A stretch of DNA of 34,121 bases. Source: CAZLGO01 sp964559295. GTDB lineage: Archaea > Methanobacteriota > Methanobacteria > Methanobacteriales > Methanobacteriaceae. The stretch's first letter is position 1. Each line of letters begins with the position of its first letter. Made by a program: the position numbers and the translations under genes. This document shows positions 14,393 to 22,851 of this stretch, piece by piece. The stretch spans positions 1 to 34,121 of the forward strand of contig CAZLGO010000006.1 of NCBI GenBank assembly GCA_964559295.1, given 5' to 3'. A model generated the notes under the pieces. The model was not told the origin of the DNA, ran no database searches, and saw only the letters and a program-made list of their open reading frames with translations.

Positions 14393-16000
14393 ATGATCAA
14401 AGGAAACATATTAAACGTTTTCACAGAAGAGATCTACCCAGCAGAAATTATAATTGAAAATGGAATCATAAAATGTGTAAAACCGATTGAGGGAAAATTC
14501 GAAGACTTAATTTTACCTGGATTTATAGATGCCCACATACATATCGAAAGTTCCATGCTCACTCCTTCAAGATTTGCAGAGGCTGTTGTGCCGCATGGAA
14601 CAACTTCTGTTGTATCTGATCCACACGAAATTGCAAATGTGATGGGCTTAGACGGAATAAGATACATGATGGATGATGCAGCCTCTGTACCACTTCGTGT
14701 ATTTTTTACAGCACCATCTTGTGTTCCAGCAACTCCATTTGAGACATCAGGCGCGATCCTTGGTACTTATGAAATTGAAAAACTCCTGAAAAATGACGAA
14801 ATAGTGGCATTAGGGGAGATGATGAACTTTCCCGGAGTTTTAGGAGACGATCCAGTGGTCATGGGGAAAATCCAGATCGCTAAAAAACATAAAAAACCTA
14901 TAGACGGTCATTCGCCGCTTTTATCTGGAGATGACCTTTGTAAATATATTGGAGCCGGTATCTCCACTGATCATGAATGCACAACAAAAGAGGAGGCTCT
15001 TGAAAAGAAAAGACTTGGAATGAAAATAATGCTTCGAGAAGGCTCATCTGCCAAGAATTTGGAAGATTTGATAGCTGCAGGCTGCGATTTCATTGTTTCA
15101 GATGATAAGCATCCAGGAGATCTATTGATTGGACATGTTGATCAGATGCTCAAAAAAGCCGTTGAATTTGGTTTAGATCCAATTGAGGCTGTAAAGATGG
15201 TTACTGTAAATCCAGCAACCCATTACGATTTGAATACAGGATCCATTGCACCAGGGCGGGCTGCTGATTTTGTTTTTGTGGATGGTCTTGAAAATTTTAA
15301 TGTGAAAAAAGTTTTTATAGGTGGAAATCTTGTAGCTGAAGAGGGTAAAGCACTATTCTCGGTAAAACCTCTTGAGCTTGAAACTACATTCAGACTAAGC
15401 AAGAAAAAGCCATCTGATTTTGAAATTTTCTCACAAAAAAAGAAAGAAAAAGTAAGAGTAATTGATGTAATAGAAGGACAACTGCTTACCGAAAGATCTG
15501 AAGCGGTTTTATCTGTTGTTGACGGTAAGATAAAACCAGATGTGGAAAATGACATCCTAAAGATCGCTGTTGTGGAGCGATATGGTCACAACAGGATGGC
15601 TAATGCATTTGTTCGTGGTTTCGAACTCCAGAAGGGCGCAATCGCCTCAAGCGTTGCCCATGATTCTCACAACATAATTGTGGTTGGAACAAACAGCAAA
15701 GATATGGCTGATGCGGTTAATATACTTGCAGAAAACAATGGGGGACTCGTTGCTGCATCGACAGGGAATTATTATTCATTAAAGCTTCCAATAGCAGGGC
15801 TTATGAGTACTAAAAAAGCAGAGGAAGTATCTTCTGAACTTGAGCTACTTCATGAAATGGTCAGAGAGATGGGTTGTAAGCTTGATTCACCTTTCATGAT
15901 GATGTCCTTTATGGCTCTCTTGGTTATTCCAAAATTGAAAATAAGCGATATGGGATTGTTTGATGTTGAGAAGTTTCAATTTACTGCTTGTAAAAAATAA
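14393..16000 (+). CDS. ade: Adenine deaminase
   Basis: It converts adenine to hypoxanthine and ammonia in purine salvage. This amidohydrolase has metal-ligand HIHIESS at residues 48-54, then VPHGTTSVVSDPHEIANV (67-84), MNFPGVLG (144-151), DGHSP (171-175), STDHECTTKEEALEK (191-205) and SDDKHPGDL, followed by a C-terminal domain with RYGHNRMANAFVRGF and VASSVAHDSHN-like sequence. At 535 residues it is slightly shorter than many family members (550-600) but complete. It appears to be a single-gene transcript and converges on the DUF447 gene. Confidence 0.95.
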   Translation: MIKGNILNVFTEEIYPAEIIIENGIIKCVKPIEGKFEDLILPGFIDAHIHIESSMLTPSRFAEAVVPHGTTSVVSDPHEIANVMGLDGIRYMMDDAASVPLRVFFTAPSCVPATPFETSGAILGTYEIEKLLKNDEIVALGEMMNFPGVLGDDPVVMGKIQIAKKHKKPIDGHSPLLSGDDLCKYIGAGISTDHECTTKEEALEKKRLGMKIMLREGSSAKNLEDLIAAGCDFIVSDDKHPGDLLIGHVDQMLKKAVEFGLDPIEAVKMVTVNPATHYDLNTGSIAPGRAADFVFVDGLENFNVKKVFIGGNLVAEEGKALFSVKPLELETTFRLSKKKPSDFEIFSQKKKEKVRVIDVIEGQLLTERSEAVLSVVDGKIKPDVENDILKIAVVERYGHNRMANAFVRGFELQKGAIASSVAHDSHNIIVVGTNSKDMADAVNILAENNGGLVAASTGNYYSLKLPIAGLMSTKKAEEVSSELELLHEMVREMGCKLDSPFMMMSFMALLVIPKLKISDMGLFDVEKFQFTACKK

Positions 16001-16041
16001 TTTAAAAAAATGGTTTTATACTTCGATTATTCCTATAACTC

Positions 16042-16659
16042 CTAATACTTCTCAAGGGAATTTAAAATTTTTTGCATCGCCTTTTTATCATTCAGTCCGC
16101 CTACACGATTTACTATCCTTGACATTTCATGAATTCTTTCGAAATAAATCTCTGAGATATCTTCATCTGCAATGTCCATCCTTGTTAGATAGATCAAAGC
16201 CTCCAATATAGCAAAAATTGCCCTGTTTATAGGTACAACATGCTCTTTTTTCTTTATAAGATCTTCCATCTCAGCCTTTATCATGCTTATTTTAGATGTA
16301 CCAAGTTTATCCTCCCTTACAACTTCTTTAAGACCAACAACATTTGCTGTAAAGAACGCATCAGCATCTTTAATGTAAAAATCCTTTTTGTATTTATCAA
16401 AATAAACTGAAGGAAGGTTTCCAATCGTGCATTCCACAAAAATAAGTGGATCTTTTAGAATGTTCACGACGAACCTTCTATCTTCCTTTATGTTTTTGAG
16501 AGTATGGGATCCCTTATGAAGATACATTACAACTTCTTTCTTCCCTTTGCATATAACTCCTATTGGCGCTGCATTTGCTGTTTTACTTGCATTTTTAGTC
16601 GTTATGATGGTCTCATAAAGTAATCCTTTCTTCATACCTAAAGATTCAAGACTTTCCAT
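16042..16659 (-). CDS. DUF447 family flavin-binding split-barrel protein
   Basis: A ~205-residue archaeal protein of the DUF447 family, with the N-terminal split barrel seen in flavin-reductase-like proteins (NAAPIGVICKGKKEVVMYLHKGSHTLKNI starts the region) and a helical C-terminal half. The family is widespread in methanogens and may bind FMN, but no reaction is known. The start is uncertain: the ATG at 16659 overlaps DUF2124 by 14 nt; a TTG at 16665 and an ATG at 16635 are alternatives. Overlap with DUF2124 indicates one operon. Confidence 0.85.
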   Translation of the reverse strand: MESLESLGMKKGLLYETIITTKNASKTANAAPIGVICKGKKEVVMYLHKGSHTLKNIKEDRRFVVNILKDPLIFVECTIGNLPSVYFDKYKKDFYIKDADAFFTANVVGLKEVVREDKLGTSKISMIKAEMEDLIKKKEHVVPINRAIFAILEALIYLTRMDIADEDISEIYFERIHEMSRIVNRVGGLNDKKAMQKILNSLEKY

Positions 16660-17110
16660 ATACAAAACCGCTTATTGAGGCATCTATCATACAATCAAAG
16701 TCTATTTTTTTATCCCAACCTACCTTTCTGAACATGTCCATAAAACACAATCCAATTAACTTTCCATTCTCCTTTAATACCTTATCTACCAAATCAACTG
16801 CTTCTTCTGCTGTTACTCCTGATTTTGGCATTGACAAACCACCCAGAAGCACGACTGCATCTGCCTTCGGATCTGCATTCTGAGAAAGTTGCATACCGTG
16901 TGATGTAAGCTCTATTTTTTTTGCAGCCCCAATATCTACATTTGGGATAAAAACAGACTCCTTGTCCCTTATAGCATAAGCAAAAAGTTCAGCAAATGGT
17001 GTACAAACCCCTGGTGTTCCAACGAAGGTGACTTTCTTTGCATCTTTTACCTCATCTCTAAATACCAAAAGATTTCCAGAGATACCTTTAAATTCATGGA
17101 TTTTTTTCAT
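16646..17110 (-). CDS. DUF2124 family protein
   Basis: A 154-residue archaeal protein matching DUF2124, known mainly from methanogens and without assigned function. It has a Rossmann-like pattern: VTFVGTPGVCTPFAELFAY near residue 28, ADAVVLLGGLSMPKSG near 83, and NGKLIGLCFMDMFRKVGWD near 115. GGTGAT precedes its ATG. It is followed with overlap by DUF447. A TATA box (17146-17155, minus) gives it its own promoter after birA. Confidence 0.85.
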   Translation of the reverse strand: MKKIHEFKGISGNLLVFRDEVKDAKKVTFVGTPGVCTPFAELFAYAIRDKESVFIPNVDIGAAKKIELTSHGMQLSQNADPKADAVVLLGGLSMPKSGVTAEEAVDLVDKVLKENGKLIGLCFMDMFRKVGWDKKIDFDCMIDASISGFVYGKS

Positions 17111-17145
17111 ATTATCACCTTAGTTATTGTTATTATTTCAACGAT

Positions 17146-17155
17146 TATATATTTT
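17146..17155 (-). promoter_or_regulatory. TATA box of the DUF2124-DUF447 operon
   Basis: On the minus strand AAATATATAA lies about 40 nt before the DUF2124 ATG in the 81-bp gap after birA, placing a start near 17125. GGTGAT (17119-17114) is the ribosome-binding site. Confidence 0.55.
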
Positions 17156-17191
17156 TTTGCGTTGAGTATTGAATACAAAAATGCCTTTGGA

Positions 17192-18166
17192 TTAATCTTT
17201 ACTCACGTGTATACATTCTCCTCCTATGATCTTTTTTAGAGAACCATCATCAAGTTCAATGATTAGTGCACCATCTCTGTTTATACCCACAGCTTCTCCC
17301 TCAATAACTCCTCCTTTTGTTTTTACCTTTACATAACTTCCAATTGTTTTAGAAAATCTGCGCCACTCTCTTAAAAGATCTGGGAATTTAGCTTCCTTAA
17401 ATTCATCATATACATTCTCGAAGTTTTCAAGGAACCTTTGAACTAATTTTGCCCTTGGTATGTCCCTCCCAAGCTCCCTCTTAAGGGAAGTTGCACCCTC
17501 TCGCAACTCAGCCGGGAAAAGATCCACATCAACATTTGCATCGATTCCAACTCCAACAACAATATGATTTATTTTATCCCCTTTGGCGCTTACCTCTGTT
17601 AATATTCCACAAGCTTTCTTTTCATCTATTAGAATGTCGTTTGGCCATTTGATGCCAACATCCAACTCACATTCATTTTTTATAGTTTTTGCAGCTGCAA
17701 TCCCAGTTACCAATGTCAACCGTGGGGCATGTACTGGCAATATTTTAGGTTTTAAGATGAGAGACATCCAAACACCGCCTGGAGGAGATATCCATCTTTT
17801 TCCAAGACGACCCTTCCCTCTGCGTTGAGTCTCTGCTATTATAACAGTTCCTTCTTTTGCATCTTCTGCGGCTAATTCCTTTGCAACATCGTTTGTAGAA
17901 TCAACCTCCTTAAAATAATAGATTTTGCTTCCGATGTACTTTGTACCAAGACCTCTTTTTATTTCGTAGGGTAACAATAAATCAGGTGTCTTTACAAGAC
18001 GATATCCTTCTGGAGAAGAATCTATGATGTATCCATCATCCTTTAGAGATTGAATATGCTCCCATATTTCAGTTCTCGAAATTCCAATTTTTGATGCCAG
18101 ATCAGCACCAGAAACATACTCTCCTTTATTTTCATATAGAGATTCCAATATTTTACTTTTTATCAT
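17192..18166 (-). CDS. birA: Biotin-protein ligase with HTH domain (BirA)
   Basis: It activates biotin as biotinyl-AMP and attaches it to the biotin-domain lysine of PycB. Residues 1-65 form a winged helix (GADLASKIGISRTEIWEHIQSLKDDGY), the centre has the biotin-binding GRGRLGKRWISPPGGVW and KWPNDILI motifs, and the C-terminus an SH3-like domain. The HTH marks the bifunctional ligase-repressor type, so it may also regulate transcription. It lies 52 bp after pycA in the same orientation. The gap contains TTTTGATCAGG on the minus strand, similar to the dispersed element. Confidence 0.95.
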   Translation of the reverse strand: MIKSKILESLYENKGEYVSGADLASKIGISRTEIWEHIQSLKDDGYIIDSSPEGYRLVKTPDLLLPYEIKRGLGTKYIGSKIYYFKEVDSTNDVAKELAAEDAKEGTVIIAETQRRGKGRLGKRWISPPGGVWMSLILKPKILPVHAPRLTLVTGIAAAKTIKNECELDVGIKWPNDILIDEKKACGILTEVSAKGDKINHIVVGVGIDANVDVDLFPAELREGATSLKRELGRDIPRAKLVQRFLENFENVYDEFKEAKFPDLLREWRRFSKTIGSYVKVKTKGGVIEGEAVGINRDGALIIELDDGSLKKIIGGECIHVSKD

Positions 18167-18218
18167 CTAACCACCATCACGAGAAAACCTGATCAAAATA
18201 TTTTCATTAACGCACAGA

Positions 18219-19706
18219 TTACGACTTGTTATTTTGAGAGAAGGATTGGATCATGTAACTGTTTACAGCAGCCGATATTGCAGCAACTTTTTTTGATGGA
18301 AGAAATATTGATTTTAATCTTGCTTCCATTTCTTTATCAGCCTCAATTACTTTTTTTATGTTCTCCATGATTTCTTTTCGATGTTCATCAACGAAATGGG
18401 TGTGCAGTTTTCCTTCCACAAAATGCCCATTTCTCATTATCGCCTTATGGAAAGGAATTGTAGTTTTGACTCCTAAAATGACATATTCGCTTAAAGCCCT
18501 CCTCATGCGAGCTATAGCCTCATCTCTTGATCTTCCCCATACTATAAGCTTTGAGATCATAGAATCGTAGTATGGAGGTATTGCATAGTTCATATGAACA
18601 CCACTGTCTACTCTAACACCATGTCCTCCAGGAGAGCGGTAGCCAGTTATCCTCCCGGGTGTTGGTGCAAAATCAGCTAAGGGATCCTCTGCATTTATTC
18701 TGCATTCTATTGCATGTCCATTAACAAAAACATCTTCTTGTTCGCAACAGAGCTTATCTCCACAAGCTATCTTTATCTGCTCTTTTACAAGATCTATTCC
18801 TGTTACTCTTTCTGTAATTGGATGTTCAACCTGTATACGTGTATTCATTTCCAAAAAATAAAAATCTCCATTAGAATATAAAAATTCGACAGTTCCTGAA
18901 TTGGTGTAGCCTATAGAAGAAGCAGCCTTAACAGCGGCTGTTCCCATCTTCTCCCTCAGCTTTTCGGTCATAATGGGAGATGGAGCTTCTTCGATCAACT
19001 TTTGATGTCTTCGCTGGATTGAACATTCCCTTTCAGCAACATGAATTGTCTTTCCATATTCATCGGCTAAAACCTGAAATTCTATGTGCCTTGGTTTTTC
19101 TAAATATTTCTCGATGTACACAGTGGAATCTCCAAAAGCAGATGCTGCAACAGATTGTGTGGATTCAATTGCCCTTACAAGCTCATCCTCTTCGTAAACT
19201 GTGCGCATCCCAATTCCACCACCACCAGCAGATGCTTTTATAATGACTGGATATCCGATTGATTCTGCTGTGTCAACAGCCTCGTCAGCGGTTACTCCTT
19301 TTTGTGTACCTGGAATTACAGGTACACCTGCAGATTTCATCAACCCTCTTGCTTCGATCTTGTTTCCCATTGCTTCTATAACCGAACTTTTAGGTCCTAT
19401 AAACTTAATACCATGTTTTTCACATTCTTCTGCGAATTTTGGATTCTCGGCTAAAAATCCATATCCAGGATGTATTCCTTCAGCATCTGATTTTTCTGCA
19501 ACATCAATTATCTTTTCAATGTTTAAGTAGCTTTTTGATGGAATGGACTCTCCTATGTGGTATGCTTCATCAGCATACTTTGCAAAAAGTGCATTTTTAT
19601 CAGCGTCAGAATAAACAGCGACACTTTTCACATCAAGTTCTCTACAAGCTCTCATTACCCTTACTGCAATCTCACCACGGTTTGCAACCAGGATCTTACT
19701 GAACAT
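18219..19706 (-). CDS. pycA: Pyruvate carboxylase subunit A (biotin carboxylase)
   Basis: It carboxylates the biotin carried by PycB, using ATP and bicarbonate. The 495-residue sequence opens with the biotin carboxylase N-domain (KILVANRGEIAVRVMRACREL), contains the ATP-grasp glycine loop ASAGGGGIGMR and the catalytic EMNTRIQVEHPITE region, and ends in a short extra C-terminal segment. ATG follows GGAGTGGTG. An unusual perfect 12-bp stem-loop lies a few bases upstream of this ribosome-binding site. Biotin carboxylase could in principle serve another carboxylase, but linkage to pycB and birA makes pyruvate carboxylase the clear choice. Confidence 0.95.
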   Translation of the reverse strand: MFSKILVANRGEIAVRVMRACRELDVKSVAVYSDADKNALFAKYADEAYHIGESIPSKSYLNIEKIIDVAEKSDAEGIHPGYGFLAENPKFAEECEKHGIKFIGPKSSVIEAMGNKIEARGLMKSAGVPVIPGTQKGVTADEAVDTAESIGYPVIIKASAGGGGIGMRTVYEEDELVRAIESTQSVAASAFGDSTVYIEKYLEKPRHIEFQVLADEYGKTIHVAERECSIQRRHQKLIEEAPSPIMTEKLREKMGTAAVKAASSIGYTNSGTVEFLYSNGDFYFLEMNTRIQVEHPITERVTGIDLVKEQIKIACGDKLCCEQEDVFVNGHAIECRINAEDPLADFAPTPGRITGYRSPGGHGVRVDSGVHMNYAIPPYYDSMISKLIVWGRSRDEAIARMRRALSEYVILGVKTTIPFHKAIMRNGHFVEGKLHTHFVDEHRKEIMENIKKVIEADKEMEARLKSIFLPSKKVAAISAAVNSYMIQSFSQNNKS

Positions 19707-19721
19707 GGCACCACTCCATTT

Positions 19722-19749
19722 ACTTCGTTATAGTGCTCTATAACGAAGT
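19722..19749 (-). promoter_or_regulatory. Perfect 12-bp stem-loop in the pycB-pycA gap
   Basis: ACTTCGTTATAG (19722-19733) and CTATAACGAAGT (19738-19749) are exact inverse complements around a 4-nt loop. In the pycA transcript the hairpin ends a few bases before GGAGTGGTG, the pycA ribosome-binding site. It could be an RNA processing or translation-control element, or a DNA operator. It lacks a following T-run, so it is not a typical terminator. Confidence 0.75.
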
Positions 19750-19810
19750 TATATGTATCACACCAAACTTCTAATTTAGGGAAGTTAGCTGGTAACTTGA
19801 TTATTTTGTT

Positions 19811-21529
19811 TCATTTTATAACCATCAAAACATCACCAGCATTTACTGTATCTCCTTCTGAAACAAATATCTCATCTATAATTCCAGATTTTGGGGCATG
19901 AACATCGTTTTCCATTTTCATAGCTTCAATAACAGCTACAACATCTCCTTTCTTTATATTGTCTCCTGCTTTAACTTTAAGTTTGAGGATCATGCCTTGC
20001 ATTGTCGATGTGACACCGCCTTCAACAGGACCTTTCGGAGCTTCTGCCTTTACTTCCTCTATTTCCATGTAACCCACAGGAAGAACCTTAACATCAAAGA
20101 CATCTCCATCAACATCTACTTTATATTCTGTTGGAACTGCTGGTGATGCCTCCTGCGGGATCATCTCTCTTGGAGGTTCTAACGTTTCTTCTTCTATCTC
20201 ACCACGCAGAAACTTGGGAGCGACTGCAGGATATAGGGCATATGTTAAAACATCTTCTTCTTTTTTTACAATTCCTAAATCTTCCGCCTCTTTTCTGGAT
20301 TTTTCAAGTTGAGGCTCAAGTAAGTCTGCAGGTCTGCAATCTATTGGCTTCTCATCCCCTATGATTTTTTTCGCGATCTTCTCATCAATTGGACCAGGAG
20401 GTCTCCCATAGAACCCTTTAACATAATCTTTAACTTCCTTTGAAACAGATTTATATCTTTCCCCAAGCAATACATTCATAACAGCCTGAATTCCCACTAT
20501 TTGGCTTGTTGGAGTTACAAGGGGCGGGTATCCCAACTCCTCTCTAACACGAGGCAACTCCTCCAATACATCCTCATATCTATCAAGGGCGTCTTGTTCT
20601 TTAAGTTGAGAGACAAGGTTTGAAAGCATTCCACCAGGTATCTGGTAGATTAAAACGTCAGTATCAACTCTTTCAGCAATTGGATCTAAAATCCCTCTGT
20701 ATTTTTCCCTTATCTTCTCAAAATATTTTTTAATATCAGTTAAAAGTTTTAGATCCAATCCTGTATCGTAAGGAGTATCCTTTAAGGCTGCTACAACGCT
20801 TTCTGTCGGCGGTTGGGATGCACCCCATGATAGCGGTGACATTGCGGTATCTAAGATATCAACACCAGCTTCACAGGCAGCATAGTAACTCATAGGAGTC
20901 ATACCACTTGTACAGTGACAGTGTAGATTTACAGTCATACTTGTCTCTTCTTTGAGAGCTTTTATAATTTCATAAGCATCGTGAGGAGATATTAATCCCG
21001 CCATATCCTTTAGAGCCACTGAATCGCATTCTAATTCTTCTAATTTCTTTGCAAGCTCCACATACTTATCTATTGTGTGAACAGGACTTATTGTATAACA
21101 TATGGTTCCTTGAACATGAGCACCTTGTTTTTTTGCAACCTTAATTGTAAATTCCATGTTTCTTATATCATTTACAGCATCAAAAATTCTAAAAACATCA
21201 ATTCCGTTTTCATAGGCTTTCTCAACAAAGGCCTTAGCAACATCATCGGAGTAATGTTTATATCCAACAAGATTTTGACCACGAAGAAGCATCTGCAGCG
21301 GAGTCTTTTTTATGATCTCCTTAAGACTTACAAGTCTCTCCCATGGGTCTTCATTTAGATATCTTATACAAGTGTCAAATGTAGCACCTCCCCATACTTC
21401 CAAGGAGAAAAACCCAACTTTATCCATCTCTTCAGCAATAGGTAACATATCTCGGGTTCTCATCCTTGTTGCCAAAAGGGACTGGTGCGCATCTCGAAAC
21501 GTTGTATCTATAATTTTTATTCTTCCCAT
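19811..21529 (-). CDS. pycB: Pyruvate carboxylase subunit B (carboxyltransferase and biotin carrier)
   Basis: It transfers CO2 from carboxybiotin to pyruvate, giving oxaloacetate for biosynthesis. Residues 1-~470 are a carboxyltransferase domain of the DRE-TIM fold (IDTTFRDAHQSLLATRMRTRD begins it; metal site HCHCTSGM), and the C-terminal ~75 residues a biotinyl domain with EAMKMEN, the biotinylated lysine being about K538. It resembles oxaloacetate decarboxylase alpha, but the adjacent pycA and birA and absence of membrane subunits support pyruvate carboxylase. GAGGG precedes the ATG. Confidence 0.95.
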   Translation of the reverse strand: MGRIKIIDTTFRDAHQSLLATRMRTRDMLPIAEEMDKVGFFSLEVWGGATFDTCIRYLNEDPWERLVSLKEIIKKTPLQMLLRGQNLVGYKHYSDDVAKAFVEKAYENGIDVFRIFDAVNDIRNMEFTIKVAKKQGAHVQGTICYTISPVHTIDKYVELAKKLEELECDSVALKDMAGLISPHDAYEIIKALKEETSMTVNLHCHCTSGMTPMSYYAACEAGVDILDTAMSPLSWGASQPPTESVVAALKDTPYDTGLDLKLLTDIKKYFEKIREKYRGILDPIAERVDTDVLIYQIPGGMLSNLVSQLKEQDALDRYEDVLEELPRVREELGYPPLVTPTSQIVGIQAVMNVLLGERYKSVSKEVKDYVKGFYGRPPGPIDEKIAKKIIGDEKPIDCRPADLLEPQLEKSRKEAEDLGIVKKEEDVLTYALYPAVAPKFLRGEIEEETLEPPREMIPQEASPAVPTEYKVDVDGDVFDVKVLPVGYMEIEEVKAEAPKGPVEGGVTSTMQGMILKLKVKAGDNIKKGDVVAVIEAMKMENDVHAPKSGIIDEIFVSEGDTVNAGDVLMVIK

Positions 21530-21839
21530 TGCAATCCCTCGTTGGATACGAATTCATTTTAGTGGCATGTGTTTATCCACCCTAATACTCAACTTGATTA
21601 TATCTCTAACCAACTCTTATAAATGTAAGGGTTTGTTTAGAAAAATTCTGAATAAAACCGTGGAATTTCGAGGCATTTTTAGGTTTATAAAAAGACAATA
21701 TTCCCAAAAAAAAATGAGCATTTTTAGTTTTTTAAAAATCAAAGGTCTTTGGAGACTAAAAATCAAGTTTAAAGATTTAGAACTAAAAAAATGAAAAAAG
21801 ATAGGTAGAAAGCGCATCAAGCATATTCTACGGGTCTTT
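21530..21839. other. Gene-free stretch between hsp20 and pycB, with the pycB promoter
   Basis: Minus-strand TTTATAAG (21623-21616) is a good TATA box for pycB, with a leader of about 60 nt. The rest (21640-21839) is very AT-rich with runs of A and T; short ORFs through it are low-complexity and overlap the pycB start region, so I do not call a gene. No strong hairpin was seen. Confidence 0.5.
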
Positions 21840-22274
21840 TTAATCTATCTCCACCTTAAATCTCTCTTTTTTCTCTAACTTTGGAAGATCAACAGTTAAA
21901 ACACCATTTTCAAATTTGGCACGTGCTTCATCGACTTTTACTTTTGCTGGCAAGGTAAACGTTCTTTTTGCCTTACCGTACCTTCTTTCTCTTTTTATGT
22001 ACCTTCCTTCTTCTACTTCAATTTCTTCCTCAAATTCTGCACTAATGTCTAATGAATCTTCTGTAAGATCCACCTTGATATCTTCTTTCTTAACCCCTGG
22101 AAGATCTGTTTTGACTATGATCTTATCCTCGGTTTCGATTACATCCATATTTGGTCTTTCTGGAATCATGGTTTTGTATTCAGATATTGCTTTTTCAAGC
22201 TCATCTTGCTTCTCACGAATGGTTTTTGCCATTTCTTTGAATATTTCATATGCAAGATCCCTTCTTCTCCTCAA
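21840..22274 (-). CDS. hsp20: Small heat shock protein Hsp20 (copy 1)
   Basis: A 144-residue ATP-independent chaperone that holds unfolding proteins. The alpha-crystallin domain spans ~45-140, with DLPGVKKEDIKVDL and the C-terminal FENGVLTVDLPK signature; the N-terminal arm is a charged helix. Translation probably begins at TTG 22274 after GGGGG; no in-frame ATG is near. It lies 103 bp after a second Hsp20 gene to which it is very similar in sequence. The gap holds a TATA box and a 12-bp palindrome, so it probably has its own heat-responsive promoter. Confidence 0.94.
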   Translation of the reverse strand: MRRRRDLAYEIFKEMAKTIREKQDELEKAISEYKTMIPERPNMDVIETEDKIIVKTDLPGVKKEDIKVDLTEDSLDISAEFEEEIEVEEGRYIKRERRYGKAKRTFTLPAKVKVDEARAKFENGVLTVDLPKLEKKERFKVEID

Positions 22275-22324
22275 ATAGATTCCCCCATGATAATTATATT
22301 TTTTTTATCAAAGTCCGGAAGTGT

Positions 22325-22366
22325 CAATTATATGATAATTTTTCTATTTTTGGGCTATTCGAATAG
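22325..22366 (-). promoter_or_regulatory. hsp20 promoter with 12-bp palindrome
   Basis: CTATTCGAATAG (22355-22366) is a perfect palindrome. About 20 nt downstream on the minus strand is a TATA-like TCATATAATT (22334-22325), giving a start near 22300. In Archaeoglobus the HSR1 repressor binds CTAAC-N5-GTTAG near hsp20; this palindrome is similar in kind but not the same sequence, so regulation by a heat-shock repressor is only inferred. Confidence 0.5.
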
Positions 22367-22377
22367 TTGGGGAATAT

Positions 22378-22851
22378 TTATCTAATTTTTACTTTGAATC
22401 TTTCTTCTACTTCTAACTTTGGAAGATCAACCGTTAATACGCCATTTTCGAAAGTAGCACGTGCTTCGTCGACCTTTATTTTTGCTGGTAAAACTAGAGA
22501 TCTTCTTGCCTCACCATATTTTCTTTCTTTTTTTATGTAATTTGCTCCTTCAACCCCAATTTCTTCCTCAAATTTCGCCACGATGTTTATGGAGTCTTCT
22601 GTAAGATCCACATCAATATCTTCTTTCTTAACACCTGGAAGATCCGTCTTGACTATGATCTTATCCTCGGTTTCGATTACATCTATATTTGGTTTTTCTG
22701 GCATGGCTGTGTATTCAGATATCGCTTTTTCAAGTTCCAATTGCTTTTCGCGAATTGTTTTTGCCATGTCCTCAAACATCTTCTGGGCAACACTTTTTCT
22801 TCTTTCTACCAGTTTCTTTTTCTCTTCACCTGATTTTTTTATATCTTTCAC
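22378..22851 (-). CDS. hsp20: Small heat shock protein Hsp20 (copy 2)
   Basis: A 157-residue Hsp20 with the same layout as copy 1: charged N-terminal helix, alpha-crystallin domain with DLPGVKKEDIDVDL, and the FENGVLTVDLPK motif. Copies 1 and 2 share long identical peptide stretches (for example ETEDKIIVKTDLPGVKKEDI) and near-identical DNA there, so they come from a fairly recent tandem duplication or are kept alike by gene conversion. The GTG at 22851 follows GGAGG and lies 26 nt inside the end of the Nog1-like gene, so it is probably co-translated with it. Confidence 0.94.
   Translation of the reverse strand: MKDIKKSGEEKKKLVERRKSVAQKMFEDMAKTIREKQLELEKAISEYTAMPEKPNIDVIETEDKIIVKTDLPGVKKEDIDVDLTEDSINIVAKFEEEIGVEGANYIKKERKYGEARRSLVLPAKIKVDEARATFENGVLTVDLPKLEVEERFKVKIR

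Noticed and set aside
19720..19752. Resemblance of the pycA stem-loop to loxP (ACTTCGTTATA...)
   Set aside because: The arms share only part of the loxP arm, the spacer is 4 instead of 8 bp, and no recombinase or phage gene is near.
21312..21820. ORFs on both strands in 21312-21820
   Set aside because: They are low-complexity, run through AT-rich DNA, overlap the pycB start and promoter, and show no motif.
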